From Methanolinea sp. (GTDB taxonomy: Archaea; Halobacteriota; Methanomicrobia; Methanomicrobiales; Methanospirillaceae), in the NCBI GenBank assembly GCA_024518585.1, contig JANIHI010000006.1, positions 30,740 to 94,739 on the forward strand: a stretch of 64,000 nt of DNA, read 5' to 3'. Below the pieces are notes generated by a model that saw nothing but the letters and a program-made list of their open reading frames with translations, made no database searches and had not been told where the DNA came from. This document shows, piece after piece, positions 16,925 to 26,227 of the stretch (position 1 is the stretch's first letter; the number at the start of each line of letters is the position of its first letter). Both the position numbers and the translations under genes were made by a program.

Positions 16925-17084
16925 CAACGTCTCTTGCCCGTGCATTGGTACGCCTGTTCTCGTGTGGCCTTTGAAGGGAGCGGAGGCTTTCTTCGCGGAC
17001 TGCACGTATTGTGGCTATTTTAGGTATTTTAGCTGAGTCCATCAGCCGTTTTTGGTAAATGCGCTGCATGGATGGGAGTTTACA
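16925..17084 (+). promoter_or_regulatory. Possible attenuator region of the aro operon
   Basis: Inverted repeats visible: CGTGCA (16939-16944) with TGCACG (17001-17006), and inside it GCGGAG with CTTCGC (around 16979-16995, one G-U pair). U-rich stretches (CTATTTTAGGTATTTTAGC, 17014-17032) follow. In the leader-peptide frame a GTG at 16940 opens 27 codons ending TAG at 17023 with residues HWY, F, F and WLF, again aromatic-rich. GGGAG precedes the structural ATG at 17085. Confidence 0.35.
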
Positions 17085-17885
17085 ATGAGAGGAAAAGAAA
17101 TTCGCCTGGAACGTATCATGGACCGGAACACCGGCAAGACCATCATCGTCCCCATGGACCACGGGGTCACAAGCGGGCCGATAGAGGGCTTAATCGACCT
17201 TGGACGTGCCGTTGACCTTGTGGCAGAAGGGGGTGCAAACGCCGTGCTCGGCCATATCGGGCTCTCGCTGCACGGCCACAGGAGGAGCGGGCGGGACATC
17301 GGGCTCATCCTCCACCTCTCGGCGAGCACGTCGATCGGTCCGGACCCGAACGAGAAGGTCCTTGTCAACACCGTGACCAACGCCCTCCGGATGGGGGCCG
17401 ATGCCGTCTCGATCCACGTGAACATCGGGGCCGACTCCGAGGCACGGATGCTTGCCGACCTCGGGCGTGTCGCCATTGACTGCATGGAATGGGGAATGCC
17501 CCTCCTCGCCATGATGTATCCCCGGGGGAGGAAGATCGAGAACGAGCAGGCAGTCAGTCACGTGAGCCTTGCCGCCCGGGTGGCGGCGGAACTGGGGGCC
17601 GACATCGTCAAGACAGTCTACACCGGTGACCCGGACAGCTTTCGGGAGGTGACGCGGGGCTGCCCAGTCCCTGTCGTTGTTGCCGGGGGGAGCAGGACGA
17701 GTGACAGGGCCACCCTCGAGCTGATCGAGGGGGCCATGGAAGGAGGTGCTGCCGGGATCTCCATCGGGAGAAACGCCTTCCAGCACCCGGCACCCGACCG
17801 TTTCGTCGCAGCGGCCGCCATGATCGTGCACCACGGGCACTCGGCAGAAGAGGCATACAGGACACTCCAGGAGGAGAGGAAATGA
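17085..17885 (+). CDS. 2-amino-3,7-dideoxy-D-threo-hept-6-ulosonate synthase, copy 1
   Basis: 266 residues, class I aldolase-type TIM barrel. [15 protein letters not shown] and the Schiff-base lysine in [15 protein letters not shown] are the family's key motifs. It condenses a 6-deoxy-5-ketofructose phosphate donor with aspartate semialdehyde to form ADH, the first step of the archaeal shikimate route. The ATG at 17085 ([13 protein letters not shown]) aligns with its tandem copy. First gene of an operon in which every junction overlaps or nearly so. Confidence 0.9.
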   Translation: MRGKEIRLERIMDRNTGKTIIVPMDHGVTSGPIEGLIDLGRAVDLVAEGGANAVLGHIGLSLHGHRRSGRDIGLILHLSASTSIGPDPNEKVLVNTVTNALRMGADAVSIHVNIGADSEARMLADLGRVAIDCMEWGMPLLAMMYPRGRKIENEQAVSHVSLAARVAAELGADIVKTVYTGDPDSFREVTRGCPVPVVVAGGSRTSDRATLELIEGAMEGGAAGISIGRNAFQHPAPDRFVAAAAMIVHHGHSAEEAYRTLQEERK

Positions 17886-18667
17886 TAGGAAAAGAGATCC
17901 GCATTGAACGCATCATGGACCGCAACACGGGCCGGTCCGTTATCGTGCCCATGGACCACGGGTTCACACTGGGCCAGATCGAGGGATTGAAGGACATGAC
18001 AAAGACGATCTCAGAGGTGAGCGAGGGCGGGGCAAACGCCATCGTGCTCCACAAGGGGATCGTCAAGAGGGGGCACCGTCGACGGGGGAGGGATATCGGG
18101 CTGATTGTCCACCTCTCGGGGAGCACGTCCCTGAACCCTGATCCCAACGATAAGGTCCTTGTCTGCACGGTCGAGGAGGCAATAGCCCTCGGGGCCGATG
18201 CGGTCTCGATCCATATCAATCTCGGGGCCCCCAACGAGTCACGGATGCTGGAGTCGGCAGGGATGGTCGTCAAGGACTGCAACCGGTGGGGGATACCTCT
18301 CCTCGTCATGATCTACCCGCGGGGCAAGGGAGTGGACCCCACCTCACCGGCGACTGTCGGCCACTGTGTCCGCGTCGCCGAGGAGCTGGGTGCAGACCTG
18401 ATCAAGACAAACTACACGGGGGACCCGAAGTCTTTCGGTGAGATCTGCTCGGCCTGTTCCGTCCCGGTCTTCATCGCCGGCGGGGAGAAGGCAGGGGACC
18501 TTGAAACGCTCACGGTCATCAGGGACTCGGTCCGGGCGGGCGGTGCTGGTGTGTGCGTGGGCCGCAACGCCTTCCAGCGGGAGAACACCCGGGCATTCGT
18601 CGAGGCCCTCTGCAAGGTCGTCCACGAGGAGATGGACCCCAAAGAGGCGCTCCGGGGGTTGGGATGA
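17882..18667 (+). CDS. 2-amino-3,7-dideoxy-D-threo-hept-6-ulosonate synthase paralogue, copy 2
   Basis: 261 residues, tandem paralogue of the previous gene ([32 protein letters not shown]; the Schiff-base lysine in [15 protein letters not shown]). It overlaps the upstream stop by four bases (ATGA). One copy probably makes ADH; the other may make the 6-deoxy-5-ketofructose precursor or act as a fructose-bisphosphate aldolase, as in Methanocaldococcus where two related genes share these tasks. Sequence alone does not say which is which. Confidence 0.88.
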   Translation: MIGKEIRIERIMDRNTGRSVIVPMDHGFTLGQIEGLKDMTKTISEVSEGGANAIVLHKGIVKRGHRRRGRDIGLIVHLSGSTSLNPDPNDKVLVCTVEEAIALGADAVSIHINLGAPNESRMLESAGMVVKDCNRWGIPLLVMIYPRGKGVDPTSPATVGHCVRVAEELGADLIKTNYTGDPKSFGEICSACSVPVFIAGGEKAGDLETLTVIRDSVRAGGAGVCVGRNAFQRENTRAFVEALCKVVHEEMDPKEALRGLG

Positions 18668-19650
18668 AGGAGTTCTGGGTGGATGCCCGGCCTTTTCGCA
18701 AGGAGATCGCGACGGCTGCACTGGAATCGGGGGCTGACACGATCGTTGCAGACTCGTGCCAGCCGGTAAAAGCGCTCGGGAGGGTGAGGGTCGTTGCCCC
18801 CGACGGGGACCTCGTCATGGGCCGGGACGTCTTTGAGGTGCACATCACCGACAAGCGGAGCGAGGAGGAGGCAGCAGGAAGGGCCCGGCAGGGGTACGTC
18901 ATCGTCGATGCCGGTGACTGGACGGTCATCCCGCTCGAGAACCTCGTGGCCCAGGCAGACCGGATCATCGCGCGCGTAACGAACCCCGAAGAAGCCTCGC
19001 TTGCCCTCCAGGTCCTGGAAAAGGGAGTGGCAGGGGTCCTCCTCGCGACGGATGATCCCGCGCTGATCAAGGAGACAGGGGCCCTCATGCACCAGGGCGG
19101 GGAGAGGTTTGCGATAGTCCCCTTCAGGATCACGGCTATCCGTCCCGCGGGTATGGGTGACCGGGTCTGCGTGGACACCTGCACGCTCCTCTCTGAGGGG
19201 GAAGGGCTCCTCGTCGGAAATACCTCGCGTGCCTTTCTCCTTGTCCATGCAGAAACACTCGAAAACCCGTACGTGGCCCCCCGCCCGTTCCGTGTCAATG
19301 CCGGGGCGGTCCATGCCTACGTCCTCTCGGCCGGGGGGAAGACCTCCTACCTTTCGGACCTTTCCGCGGGCGACAGGGTCCTCGTCGCAGCGAGCGATGG
19401 CGCTGCACGCGAGGTGACCGTGGGGCGTGTCAAGATCGAAAAAAGGCCGCTCCTCCTCGTGGAGGCAGAGGCTGACGGGGTCCCCTGCAGCCTGATCCTC
19501 CAGAATGCAGAGACGATACGGCTTGTCGCAGAGGACGGCTCTGCACGGTCCGTCGTTGACCTCGCACCGGGCGATACCGTGATCGGGTGCCTGAAGGAGG
19601 CCGGCAGGCACTTCGGGATGGCCGTGCGGGAGAGTATCGTGGAGAAGTGA
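18664..19650 (+). CDS. 3-dehydroquinate synthase II
   Basis: 328 residues. [39 protein letters not shown] and RPFRVNAGAVHAYV are diagnostic of the archaeal DHQ synthase II (AroB'), which oxidatively deaminates and cyclises ADH to 3-dehydroquinate using NAD. The start overlaps the preceding stop by ATGA. The 457-codon open frame on the opposite strand is a shadow caused by high GC. Second dedicated step of the archaeal chorismate pathway, in its expected place after the ADH synthases. Confidence 0.95.
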   Translation: MKEFWVDARPFRKEIATAALESGADTIVADSCQPVKALGRVRVVAPDGDLVMGRDVFEVHITDKRSEEEAAGRARQGYVIVDAGDWTVIPLENLVAQADRIIARVTNPEEASLALQVLEKGVAGVLLATDDPALIKETGALMHQGGERFAIVPFRITAIRPAGMGDRVCVDTCTLLSEGEGLLVGNTSRAFLLVHAETLENPYVAPRPFRVNAGAVHAYVLSAGGKTSYLSDLSAGDRVLVAASDGAAREVTVGRVKIEKRPLLLVEAEADGVPCSLILQNAETIRLVAEDGSARSVVDLAPGDTVIGCLKEAGRHFGMAVRESIVEK

Positions 19651-19656
19651 TTCCCC

Positions 19657-20481
19657 TTGAGGGTCGGAATCATCGGCGGTACCGGCAAGATGGGGACCTT
19701 CTTCCGGGCCGTGTTTGAAAAGGCGGGCTGCGAGGTCTGGGTCTCGGGAAGAGAGACTCCCTGCCGGGCAGAAGACATTGCACAAAACTGCACCGTGGTG
19801 ATGGTCTCGGTCCCCATCCGGGAGACGGTCGCGGTCATCGAGCGGATAACACCCCTCCTTTCAGAAGACCAGCTCGTCTGCGATATTACATCCCTGAAGG
19901 TGGCACCGGTCAGTGCCATGCTCGCGTCACGGGCAAAGGTGATCGGGCTCCATCCCATGTTCGGCCCGACGGTCAAGGATCTTGCCGGGCAGACGATCAT
20001 TGCAACCCCCGCCCGGTGCGACAGGGAGACGCAGGAAGAGATCCTCGGGGTATTCCGCTCGCAGGGAGCCCGCATTACCATCACGACCCCGGAGGACCAC
20101 GACCGGGTCATGGCAGTCGTCCAGGGGCTCACCCACTATGTCACCCTCGGGGTCGCCGAGACCATGCGGAGGCTCGGGCTCACTCCCCGCGAGACGCTGG
20201 ACTTCATGAGCCCCATCTACCAGATCGAGATGTGCCTCGTGGGCCGCCTCCTCTCCCAGGACCCCTCCCTCTACGCCGATATCCTCCAGCTCAATCCGCA
20301 CGTCCCCCCCGTACTGGCCGCGTGCGAGGACTCGTTCGCTACCCTCAGGCAGGCCATCGAGGGGGGAGATCCGGGTAGCTTCGTGGAGATTTTCCGGGAC
20401 AATACCCGGAATTTCGGCGACTACTGCGAGAGGGCCGCAACAGAATCTGACATGCTGATCGCTGCGATGGTGGGGAAATGA
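19657..20481 (+). CDS. tyrA: Prephenate dehydrogenase
   Basis: 274 residues. The dinucleotide loop VGIIGGTGKMG is at the N-terminus; catalytic histidines lie in IGLHPMFGP and VQGLTHYVTLG. It converts prephenate to 4-hydroxyphenylpyruvate for tyrosine. The start codon is TTG at 19657, six bases after the preceding stop; no ATG is suitably placed. No chorismate mutase domain is fused, so the mutase must be encoded elsewhere. Confidence 0.92.
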   Translation: MRVGIIGGTGKMGTFFRAVFEKAGCEVWVSGRETPCRAEDIAQNCTVVMVSVPIRETVAVIERITPLLSEDQLVCDITSLKVAPVSAMLASRAKVIGLHPMFGPTVKDLAGQTIIATPARCDRETQEEILGVFRSQGARITITTPEDHDRVMAVVQGLTHYVTLGVAETMRRLGLTPRETLDFMSPIYQIEMCLVGRLLSQDPSLYADILQLNPHVPPVLAACEDSFATLRQAIEGGDPGSFVEIFRDNTRNFGDYCERAATESDMLIAAMVGK

Positions 20482-21278
20482 GAGTATTTTCCCTCGGTCC
20501 CGAGGGCACTTTCAGCCACGAGCTGGGCTGGAGGTTGTTTGGTGATGCCGTCACTCTGGTTCCCACGATACGACGTATCTTTGAGGCCGTGGAGAGGGGA
20601 GAGGGGAACGGGCTCATACCGCTCGAGAACAGCGAAGCAGGGGGTGTCGGTGCCTCCCTGGACGGTCTCCTTTCCCACGACGTCTGGATTACCGGCGAGG
20701 CCACCATGCCCATCCACCATTACCTCGTCTCCCTCGTCCCCCTCGAAGAAGCTGACGTCCTCTACGTCCATCCCCAGACCCACGAGCAGTGCAGCGATCT
20801 CATCGACTCCCTCGAGGTCCCGGTTGTCCACACATCGAGCAACGCCCAGAGTGCCCGGGAGCTCCTGAAGTCCGGGAAGGGCGCCGCAATCGTCTCCCTC
20901 CTGACTGCCCGCCTCTGCCACCTCCCCGTCAGGAGGTCCTGCGTGGAGAACAACCCCCAGAACGTGACGCGGTTCGTGACGATCTCGTGCCACCCCTATA
21001 GCGGTCCCGACGCGGTCAAGGGGAGTATCATCATCGACCCGCGCGAGGACAGGGCAGGTCTCCTGCATGACATCCTGGGAGTTTTCTCACGGCGTAAGAT
21101 CAACCTCACCCGGATCGAGTCCCGGCCGTCCAAGAGGGGCATGGGGTCCTACGTCTTCTTCCTGGACTACGAGTACTCGGGAGAGGACACCCGCTCCGTC
21201 CTCGGCGAGCTCGGGAAGATGACCTCTTTCCGGGATCTCGGGATTTACCCCGTGCTGGAGGTCCCCGAATGGAAGTGA
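20478..21278 (+). CDS. pheA: Prephenate dehydratase with ACT domain
   Basis: 266 residues. The periplasmic-binding-like catalytic part runs to about residue 175 and contains NGLIPLENSEAGGVG and the catalytic NVTRF motif; the C-terminal ACT domain (AGLLHDILGVFSRRKINLTR, ESRP) binds Phe for feedback inhibition. It makes phenylpyruvate. ATGA overlap with tyrA and ten-base overlap with aroA. The ESRP motif is the one that senses phenylalanine, so enzyme-level control is expected in addition to any leader control. Confidence 0.94.
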   Translation: MRVFSLGPEGTFSHELGWRLFGDAVTLVPTIRRIFEAVERGEGNGLIPLENSEAGGVGASLDGLLSHDVWITGEATMPIHHYLVSLVPLEEADVLYVHPQTHEQCSDLIDSLEVPVVHTSSNAQSARELLKSGKGAAIVSLLTARLCHLPVRRSCVENNPQNVTRFVTISCHPYSGPDAVKGSIIIDPREDRAGLLHDILGVFSRRKINLTRIESRPSKRGMGSYVFFLDYEYSGEDTRSVLGELGKMTSFRDLGIYPVLEVPEWK

Positions 21279-22537
21279 CCCTCCGGAGGGCAGGGCCGGT
21301 GGACTGCACGTTCACTGCACCACCTTCCAAGAGCTTCACGCACCGTGCCCTCGTTGCAGCCTCGCTGGCAGAGGGGACCTCGACCCTGGTCGACCCCCTG
21401 GAGTCGGACGATACCGCGGTCACCCGTCGCTCGCTCTCCTCCCTTGGGGCAGTCATCGGGAGAACCAAAGGGGGATACGTGGTCAGGGGCACGGGGGGTG
21501 TCCTCACCTGCGCAGGGGGGACCGTCATCGACGTCGGTGACTCGGGGACGAGCATGAGGCTGCTTGCTTCCATCGCCCTGCTCTGCGGAAAACCTGTCGT
21601 TCTGACAGGTTCAGCCCGGATGAAGGAGAGACCAATCGGTCCCCTTGTCCATGCCCTCCGGGCGCTCGGCGGGACGGTGACGTACCGGGAGTCAGAGGGT
21701 TTCCCACCCATCGTGGTCAGCGGGGGACTGGCAGGGGGAGAGACGACCATCGATGCACAGGTAAGCAGCCAGTTCGTCTCCTCCATCCTCCTGGCCTCTC
21801 CGTATGCGAAGGAGGATGTCAGCATCAGCGTCCTTTGGAAAGTTGCGTCCCCCTCCTACATCGACATCACCCTTGCCGTGATGGATGAGTTTGGTGTCCC
21901 CGTCACGAGGGAGGGATACAGGCACTTTACAGTTCCTGCCGGTCGCCGGTACCGCGCGAAACGGTACGCTATCGAGGGGGACTACTCGTCTGCCTCGTAC
22001 TTCTTTGCCCTCGCCGCCCTCTGCCGCGGGAGGGTGAGGGTCAAAAACCTCAACCCGGATTCGTGCCAGGGCGACCGTGCATTCCTCGGCTACCTCCGGG
22101 AGATGGGGTGCGGGGTGCGGACCGGGGCAGACTGCGTGGAAGTCTCGTGCGAGGGGGACCTGCGGGGAATTGAGGCTGACATGTCTTCTTCTCCGGATAC
22201 CGTCCAGACACTCTGCATGGTCGCAGCCCGGGCAGAAGGCCCCACGCGGATAACCGGCGTCGGCCACCTCCGGTTCAAGGAGAGTGACAGGTTACGTGAG
22301 ACTGCCCGCCTCCTCTCGGTCCTTGGGGGAGATGCTCACGTCGCGGGAGACGAGATCCTCATCAATCCCTGCCCGCTCCATGGGGGGACGATCGACCCGG
22401 GAAATGATCACCGCACGGCGATGAGTTTTGCCGTCCTGGGACTGGCGATGGGAAATGTAAAGATACAACACGCGGAATGTGTCAGTAAATCGTTCCCGGG
22501 GTTCTGGGAACAGCTCGCGTGCCAGGGGCTCGTATGA
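21269..22537 (+). CDS. aroA: 3-phosphoshikimate 1-carboxyvinyltransferase (EPSP synthase)
   Basis: 422 residues. PPSKSFTHRALVAASLAEGT binds shikimate phosphate, VGDSGTSMRLLASIA and SARMKERPIGPLVHALRALG are the PEP-site signatures, and FKESDRLRETARLLS closes the site. It transfers enolpyruvate from PEP to shikimate 3-phosphate. Placed out of pathway order, before the kinase/dehydrogenase fusion, and joined to it by an ATGA overlap. Confidence 0.95.
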   Translation: MEVTLRRAGPVDCTFTAPPSKSFTHRALVAASLAEGTSTLVDPLESDDTAVTRRSLSSLGAVIGRTKGGYVVRGTGGVLTCAGGTVIDVGDSGTSMRLLASIALLCGKPVVLTGSARMKERPIGPLVHALRALGGTVTYRESEGFPPIVVSGGLAGGETTIDAQVSSQFVSSILLASPYAKEDVSISVLWKVASPSYIDITLAVMDEFGVPVTREGYRHFTVPAGRRYRAKRYAIEGDYSSASYFFALAALCRGRVRVKNLNPDSCQGDRAFLGYLREMGCGVRTGADCVEVSCEGDLRGIEADMSSSPDTVQTLCMVAARAEGPTRITGVGHLRFKESDRLRETARLLSVLGGDAHVAGDEILINPCPLHGGTIDPGNDHRTAMSFAVLGLAMGNVKIQHAECVSKSFPGFWEQLACQGLV

Positions 22538-23919
22538 AGGTTGTACTGACAGGTTTTCGGGGGACCGGCAAGACTGCAACCGGCCGGATCCTCGCCCGTC
22601 TCGGGGGGGTCCCGTTTTACGACACGGACGCAATGGTCGAGGAGCAGGCAAAGGCGTCGATCCGGGAGATATTTTCCGTGGAAGGGGAGGAAGGGTTCCG
22701 CAAACGGGAGAGTGAGGTGATCGCGAACCTCCCCGAAGGTCCATGTGTCATTGCGACGGGTGGCGGGGCCGTCCTCCTGCCCGAGAACGTGGAGACCCTG
22801 CGGAGGGGACGGACAGTCTTCCTCCTCCAGGCCGATCCCCTGACGATCGAGAAGCGCATCCAGGACTCGACACGCCCGCCCCTGACACCCATGGGCCTGC
22901 GGGCCGAAATCCGGCACCTCCTCGCCCTCCGCAGGGATTCCTACCTGAGTGCTGCCGACGTGTGCGTGGATACGAGTGCACGGAGTGCCAACGAGGTCGC
23001 GATTCACATCAAGCGAATCCTGACCGAGGGCACTGTGCCGGCGGGGGAGGTCCGGAAGGCTTCCCGCGCGATCATGCTGTCGGGAATTCCAAAAGAAGAG
23101 GCCCTTGAGCTTGCCGGGAAGGCAGAGACATTCGAAGAGAACCCGCTCCTCCGCTTCTTTGGGATCGCGGGCTACCCCAGCCTCCACAGCCGGAGTCCCC
23201 CCCTCTTCCAGGGCCTCTTCTCCTACTTTGGGATCAACGCCTTCTACATCCGCTTCCACGACCCTTCCCTCTCCCGCATCCTCGCGCTTGCGCGGGACCT
23301 CGACGCCCGGGGACTCTCTGTCACGATCCCCTTCAAGCAGGAGATCCTCTCGACCCTTGACTACCAGGACCCCCACATGTCTGCGATCGGGGCATGTAAC
23401 ACGGTCCTGTTCTGCGGCGGGAAGTCGTATGGGTACAACACCGACTGGGTGGGAGTCAGGGAACCACTCGGGCACGCGAAGGGGAAAAGCGCCGTTGTCC
23501 TCGGTGCCGGTGGTGCTGCTGCAGCCGCCGCTTACGCGCTCCTCTCGCTGGACATGGACGTTACTGTCCTGAACAGGACCGTCGAGAAGGCAGAAACACT
23601 CGCGGGCCGGTTCGGGTGCGCATTCGGAAAGCTGGCGGATATCGACAGGATCCGGCCAGAGGTTGTCGTGAATGCGACATCGGTGGGAATGGAGCCAGAC
23701 CAGGGCAGTCCGCTCACCCGCGACCAGCTCACACCGGGCATGACGATCTTTGACCTCGTGTACACGCCGCCGGAGACCCCCCTAATCAGGATGGCGCGGC
23801 GCGCGGGGTGCACCGTGATCACAGGCAAGGAGATGTTCATCCGCCAGGCACGGGCCCAGTTCCGGCACTTCACAGGAATCGATGCTCCCCTCCACATGGT
23901 CAGGGAGATGGTGGGGTGA
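22534..23919 (+). CDS. Fused shikimate kinase - shikimate dehydrogenase
   Basis: 461 residues. Residues 1-165 are a bacterial-type P-loop shikimate kinase: [12 protein letters not shown]alker A, ATGGGAVL, and the lid arginine region RPPLTPMG. Residues about 185-461 are Aro[18 protein letters not shown] shikimate loop, [10 protein letters not shown] with the catalytic lysine, [30 protein letters not shown] dinucleotide fold and NATSVGM. So one protein does DHS reduction and shikimate phosphorylation. Most archaea use an unrelated GHMP-family shikimate kinase, so the P-loop domain points to acquisition from bacteria. GTGA overlap with aroC. Confidence 0.93.
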   Translation: MKVVLTGFRGTGKTATGRILARLGGVPFYDTDAMVEEQAKASIREIFSVEGEEGFRKRESEVIANLPEGPCVIATGGGAVLLPENVETLRRGRTVFLLQADPLTIEKRIQDSTRPPLTPMGLRAEIRHLLALRRDSYLSAADVCVDTSARSANEVAIHIKRILTEGTVPAGEVRKASRAIMLSGIPKEEALELAGKAETFEENPLLRFFGIAGYPSLHSRSPPLFQGLFSYFGINAFYIRFHDPSLSRILALARDLDARGLSVTIPFKQEILSTLDYQDPHMSAIGACNTVLFCGGKSYGYNTDWVGVREPLGHAKGKSAVVLGAGGAAAAAAYALLSLDMDVTVLNRTVEKAETLAGRFGCAFGKLADIDRIRPEVVVNATSVGMEPDQGSPLTRDQLTPGMTIFDLVYTPPETPLIRMARRAGCTVITGKEMFIRQARAQFRHFTGIDAPLHMVREMVG

Positions 23920-24941
23920 ACACGTTTGGAAAAAACTTCCGGGTGACCACGTTCGGGGAGAGTCACGGCCCTGCCCTCGGCGCGGTCATCGACGGGTGCC
24001 CGCCCGGTATTGAACTCTCGGAAGGGGATATCGATCCCCTCCTGCGAAGGAGGCGGCCGGGAGAGCATCCCCTCTCCTCGCAGCGCAAGGAAGAGGACCG
24101 GGTCGAGATACTGTCCGGGGTCTTCAAGGGAAGGACGACGGGGACACCCATTGCCCTCCTCGTCAGGAACGTGGATGCCCGTTCCTCTGACTACGATGCA
24201 ATCGCGGACGTTTTCCGGCCTGGTCACGCGGACTATACCTACCATGCAAAGTACGGGATCCGCGACTACCGTGGAGGGGGGCGGAGCTCGGGGCGGGAGA
24301 CCGTCTCGCGGGTCGCCGCAGGGGCCGTTGCCCTGAAGATCCTGGGCCAACGGGGCATCTCCATCCGGAGCAGGGTCGCCGAGGTCCACGGCGCATCCAC
24401 GCCGGAAGGTATAGGGAGGGAGATTGCACAGGCCGCCCTTGCGAACGACTCCGTGGGTGGTATCCTGGAACTGGTCGCAAACGGGTGTCCCCCCGGTCTT
24501 GGTGATCCTGTCTTTGGGAAACTTGACGCCCTCATCGCGATGGCCATGATGAGTATCGGGGCAGTCAAGGGGGTGGAGATAGGGGACGGCTTTGCCGCAG
24601 CCCGGCTGAGGGGCAGCGAGCACAACGACCAGATGGACAGCACCGGTTTTCTCTCGAACCATGCCGGCGGCATCCTGGGCGGGATCAGCACCGGCGCAGA
24701 CATCATTGTCCGCATCGCCGTCAAGCCGACCCCCACGATCTCACGCGAGCAGAAGACGATCGACTGCCAGGGGAGGGAACGCGTCATCTCGGTATCGGGT
24801 CGCCACGACGTGTGTATCGTCCCGCGGATCGGCCCGGTCGCTGAGGCAATGCTTGCCCTCGTGCTCGTGGACGCCCTCCTCGAACAGGAAAAAATCAGGG
24901 CCTGGCTTCCCGGCCATGAGAATAACATCTATCCCGGATAG
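23916..24941 (+). CDS. aroC: Chorismate synthase
   Basis: 341 residues from GTG 23916, which overlaps the upstream stop (GTGA). [20 protein letters not shown] with the catalytic histidine, [34 protein letters not shown] and the final [13 protein letters not shown] region are all intact. It removes phosphate from EPSP using reduced FMN to give chorismate. Last enzyme of the operon; only AroD (25.5 kb, other strand) and chorismate mutase are outside it. Confidence 0.95.
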   Translation: MNTFGKNFRVTTFGESHGPALGAVIDGCPPGIELSEGDIDPLLRRRRPGEHPLSSQRKEEDRVEILSGVFKGRTTGTPIALLVRNVDARSSDYDAIADVFRPGHADYTYHAKYGIRDYRGGGRSSGRETVSRVAAGAVALKILGQRGISIRSRVAEVHGASTPEGIGREIAQAALANDSVGGILELVANGCPPGLGDPVFGKLDALIAMAMMSIGAVKGVEIGDGFAAARLRGSEHNDQMDSTGFLSNHAGGILGGISTGADIIVRIAVKPTPTISREQKTIDCQGRERVISVSGRHDVCIVPRIGPVAEAMLALVLVDALLEQEKIRAWLPGHENNIYPG

Positions 24942-24988
24942 GGGAAGATAGAGAGGAGAAGATCCCGCCGGGGAGTCAATCCCCGGCA

Positions 24989-25456
24989 ATGGCCAACAGG
25001 GAGGTGGATCCCATCGTGAAAGAGTCCTGTGAAAGACGATTGTTCTCCAAGAAATACGCGCTGGTCATTGCATGTGCCACAACCCTTGTTTGCTTTGCCC
25101 TCGGTGCCGGGTGCCTCTCCGTGCTCACCCAGACCGGGGGAGAGGGTGGGCCCGGTGCCGGGGATTCTTCCGCGCTCCGGGCGACCCTCATAAACCAGGA
25201 TGCAGACTGGGGTTTTTCCCGGGGATGTACCTGGGAGACGACATTCCAGGTCTATAACCCCGGTTCTGCAGAGGAAAAGAACGTGTACCTGCACGTGGAA
25301 CTCCTGAACGCGGGGACAGGCGCTGTCCGCGACACAAAGGAGCTCTTCTTGGGCACCGTTGGTCCCGGTGAGCAGAGGGTGGTGACAATCGAGCTCGATG
25401 GGGAATGCCTGAGGGACTATACCGTCCGGGCCATACCCCTCACCCGTGCCACGTGA
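24989..25456 (+). CDS. Secreted lipoprotein/membrane-anchored protein, unknown
   Basis: 155 residues. A long polar N-terminus (about 24 residues) precedes a hydrophobic segment (YALVIACATTLVCFALGAGC) whose end looks like a lipobox or a transmembrane anchor. The outer part reads like a small immunoglobulin-like domain (TTFQVYNPGSAEEKNVYLHV, ELLNAGTGAVRDTKELFLG), of the type seen in CARDB-like surface proteins. It lies 47 bases after aroC on the same strand and may be read through from the operon, but has no metabolic link. Confidence 0.7.
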   Translation: MANREVDPIVKESCERRLFSKKYALVIACATTLVCFALGAGCLSVLTQTGGEGGPGAGDSSALRATLINQDADWGFSRGCTWETTFQVYNPGSAEEKNVYLHVELLNAGTGAVRDTKELFLGTVGPGEQRVVTIELDGECLRDYTVRAIPLTRAT

Positions 25457-25505
25457 GGGTTTCGCCTCCTTTTTTTTTTCACCCGGTCACTCCGGGCAAG
25501 GCGCG

Positions 25506-26168
25506 TCAGGCGTCCACCCGGGTGGCGATGACATCTTCCCCGGCGAGTACGCCGAGGACGTCCCGGGCCACCCTGACGTGGACCTGCCCCTCTGCGGTGG
25601 GGTGCCCGGCATGGCAGAAGAGGAACGATGAACCAAAGAGGGGGAGGATCATCCGGGCGAAGGAAAAACGGGATCCCATGATGCTCGTGATCACCGGTTT
25701 TTTGGCATGCAGGGTGAACGAGAGGAGGGAGAGGACATCGTCCCCCGACTGGGGGGAGACAACGATCTTGGGGATGTCTCCAAAAGAGGCAAGGTCGGTG
25801 AGCAGGGCGGCAAGGGAAGAAGGGTCCGGCATCGAGGGTGTGTGGTAGGACGCAATGATGGTCTTTTTCCCGTCCCGCACGGCATTCCCAAGGGCCCGGA
25901 ACCTCCCCTCGATGTCGACGTAAGTGGCATAGGGGAGGAAGGCCTGGAGCCTTTCCCACCACTCGCCCGGGGAACCGGAAAACCGCCCCCCCTCATCCCT
26001 GCTGCGGAGCGTGAGGATGAGGGGGATATCCAGGGACTCAAGCGCTGCCAGGGCATCATTTTCCGCAAGACTGTCAGCAAGGTCCAGGCGCAGCTCGATG
26101 ATGTCGGCTCCGCTTTCGCGGGCAGCCGGGATGAGCCGCGTGTCCGGGACCGAGGCCACGAACTGCAT
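25506..26168 (-). CDS. aroD: 3-dehydroquinate dehydratase, type I
   Basis: 220 residues. Type I features: DIIELRLDLADS, LTLRSRDEGG, IIASYHTPS with the catalytic histidine and DIPKIVVSP with the Schiff-base lysine. It forms 3-dehydroshikimate from 3-dehydroquinate. The gene is separated from the aro operon by one small gene and runs the opposite way, so it is not under the operon's leader. It is divergent from the U32 gene. Confidence 0.92.
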   Translation of the reverse strand: MQFVASVPDTRLIPAARESGADIIELRLDLADSLAENDALAALESLDIPLILTLRSRDEGGRFSGSPGEWWERLQAFLPYATYVDIEGRFRALGNAVRDGKKTIIASYHTPSMPDPSSLAALLTDLASFGDIPKIVVSPQSGDDVLSLLSFTLHAKKPVITSIMGSRFSFARMILPLFGSSFLFCHAGHPTAEGQVHVRVARDVLGVLAGEDVIATRVDA

Positions 26169-26227
26169 ATCCAGGGATCTATGGCAGGGAAGGAGACTTT
26201 AACCTGCCCCATGCCGATTTTTGAGGG

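Noticed and set aside
18412..19785. 457-codon open frame on the minus strand
   Set aside because: It lies exactly opposite DHQ synthase II and parts of its neighbours, whose motifs are clear. High GC creates long antisense frames; its residues show no family pattern.
22408..23475. 355-codon minus-strand frame opposite aroA and the AroK-AroE fusion
   Set aside because: Shadow of two enzymes with intact catalytic motifs; composition is Pro/Arg/Gly-rich noise.
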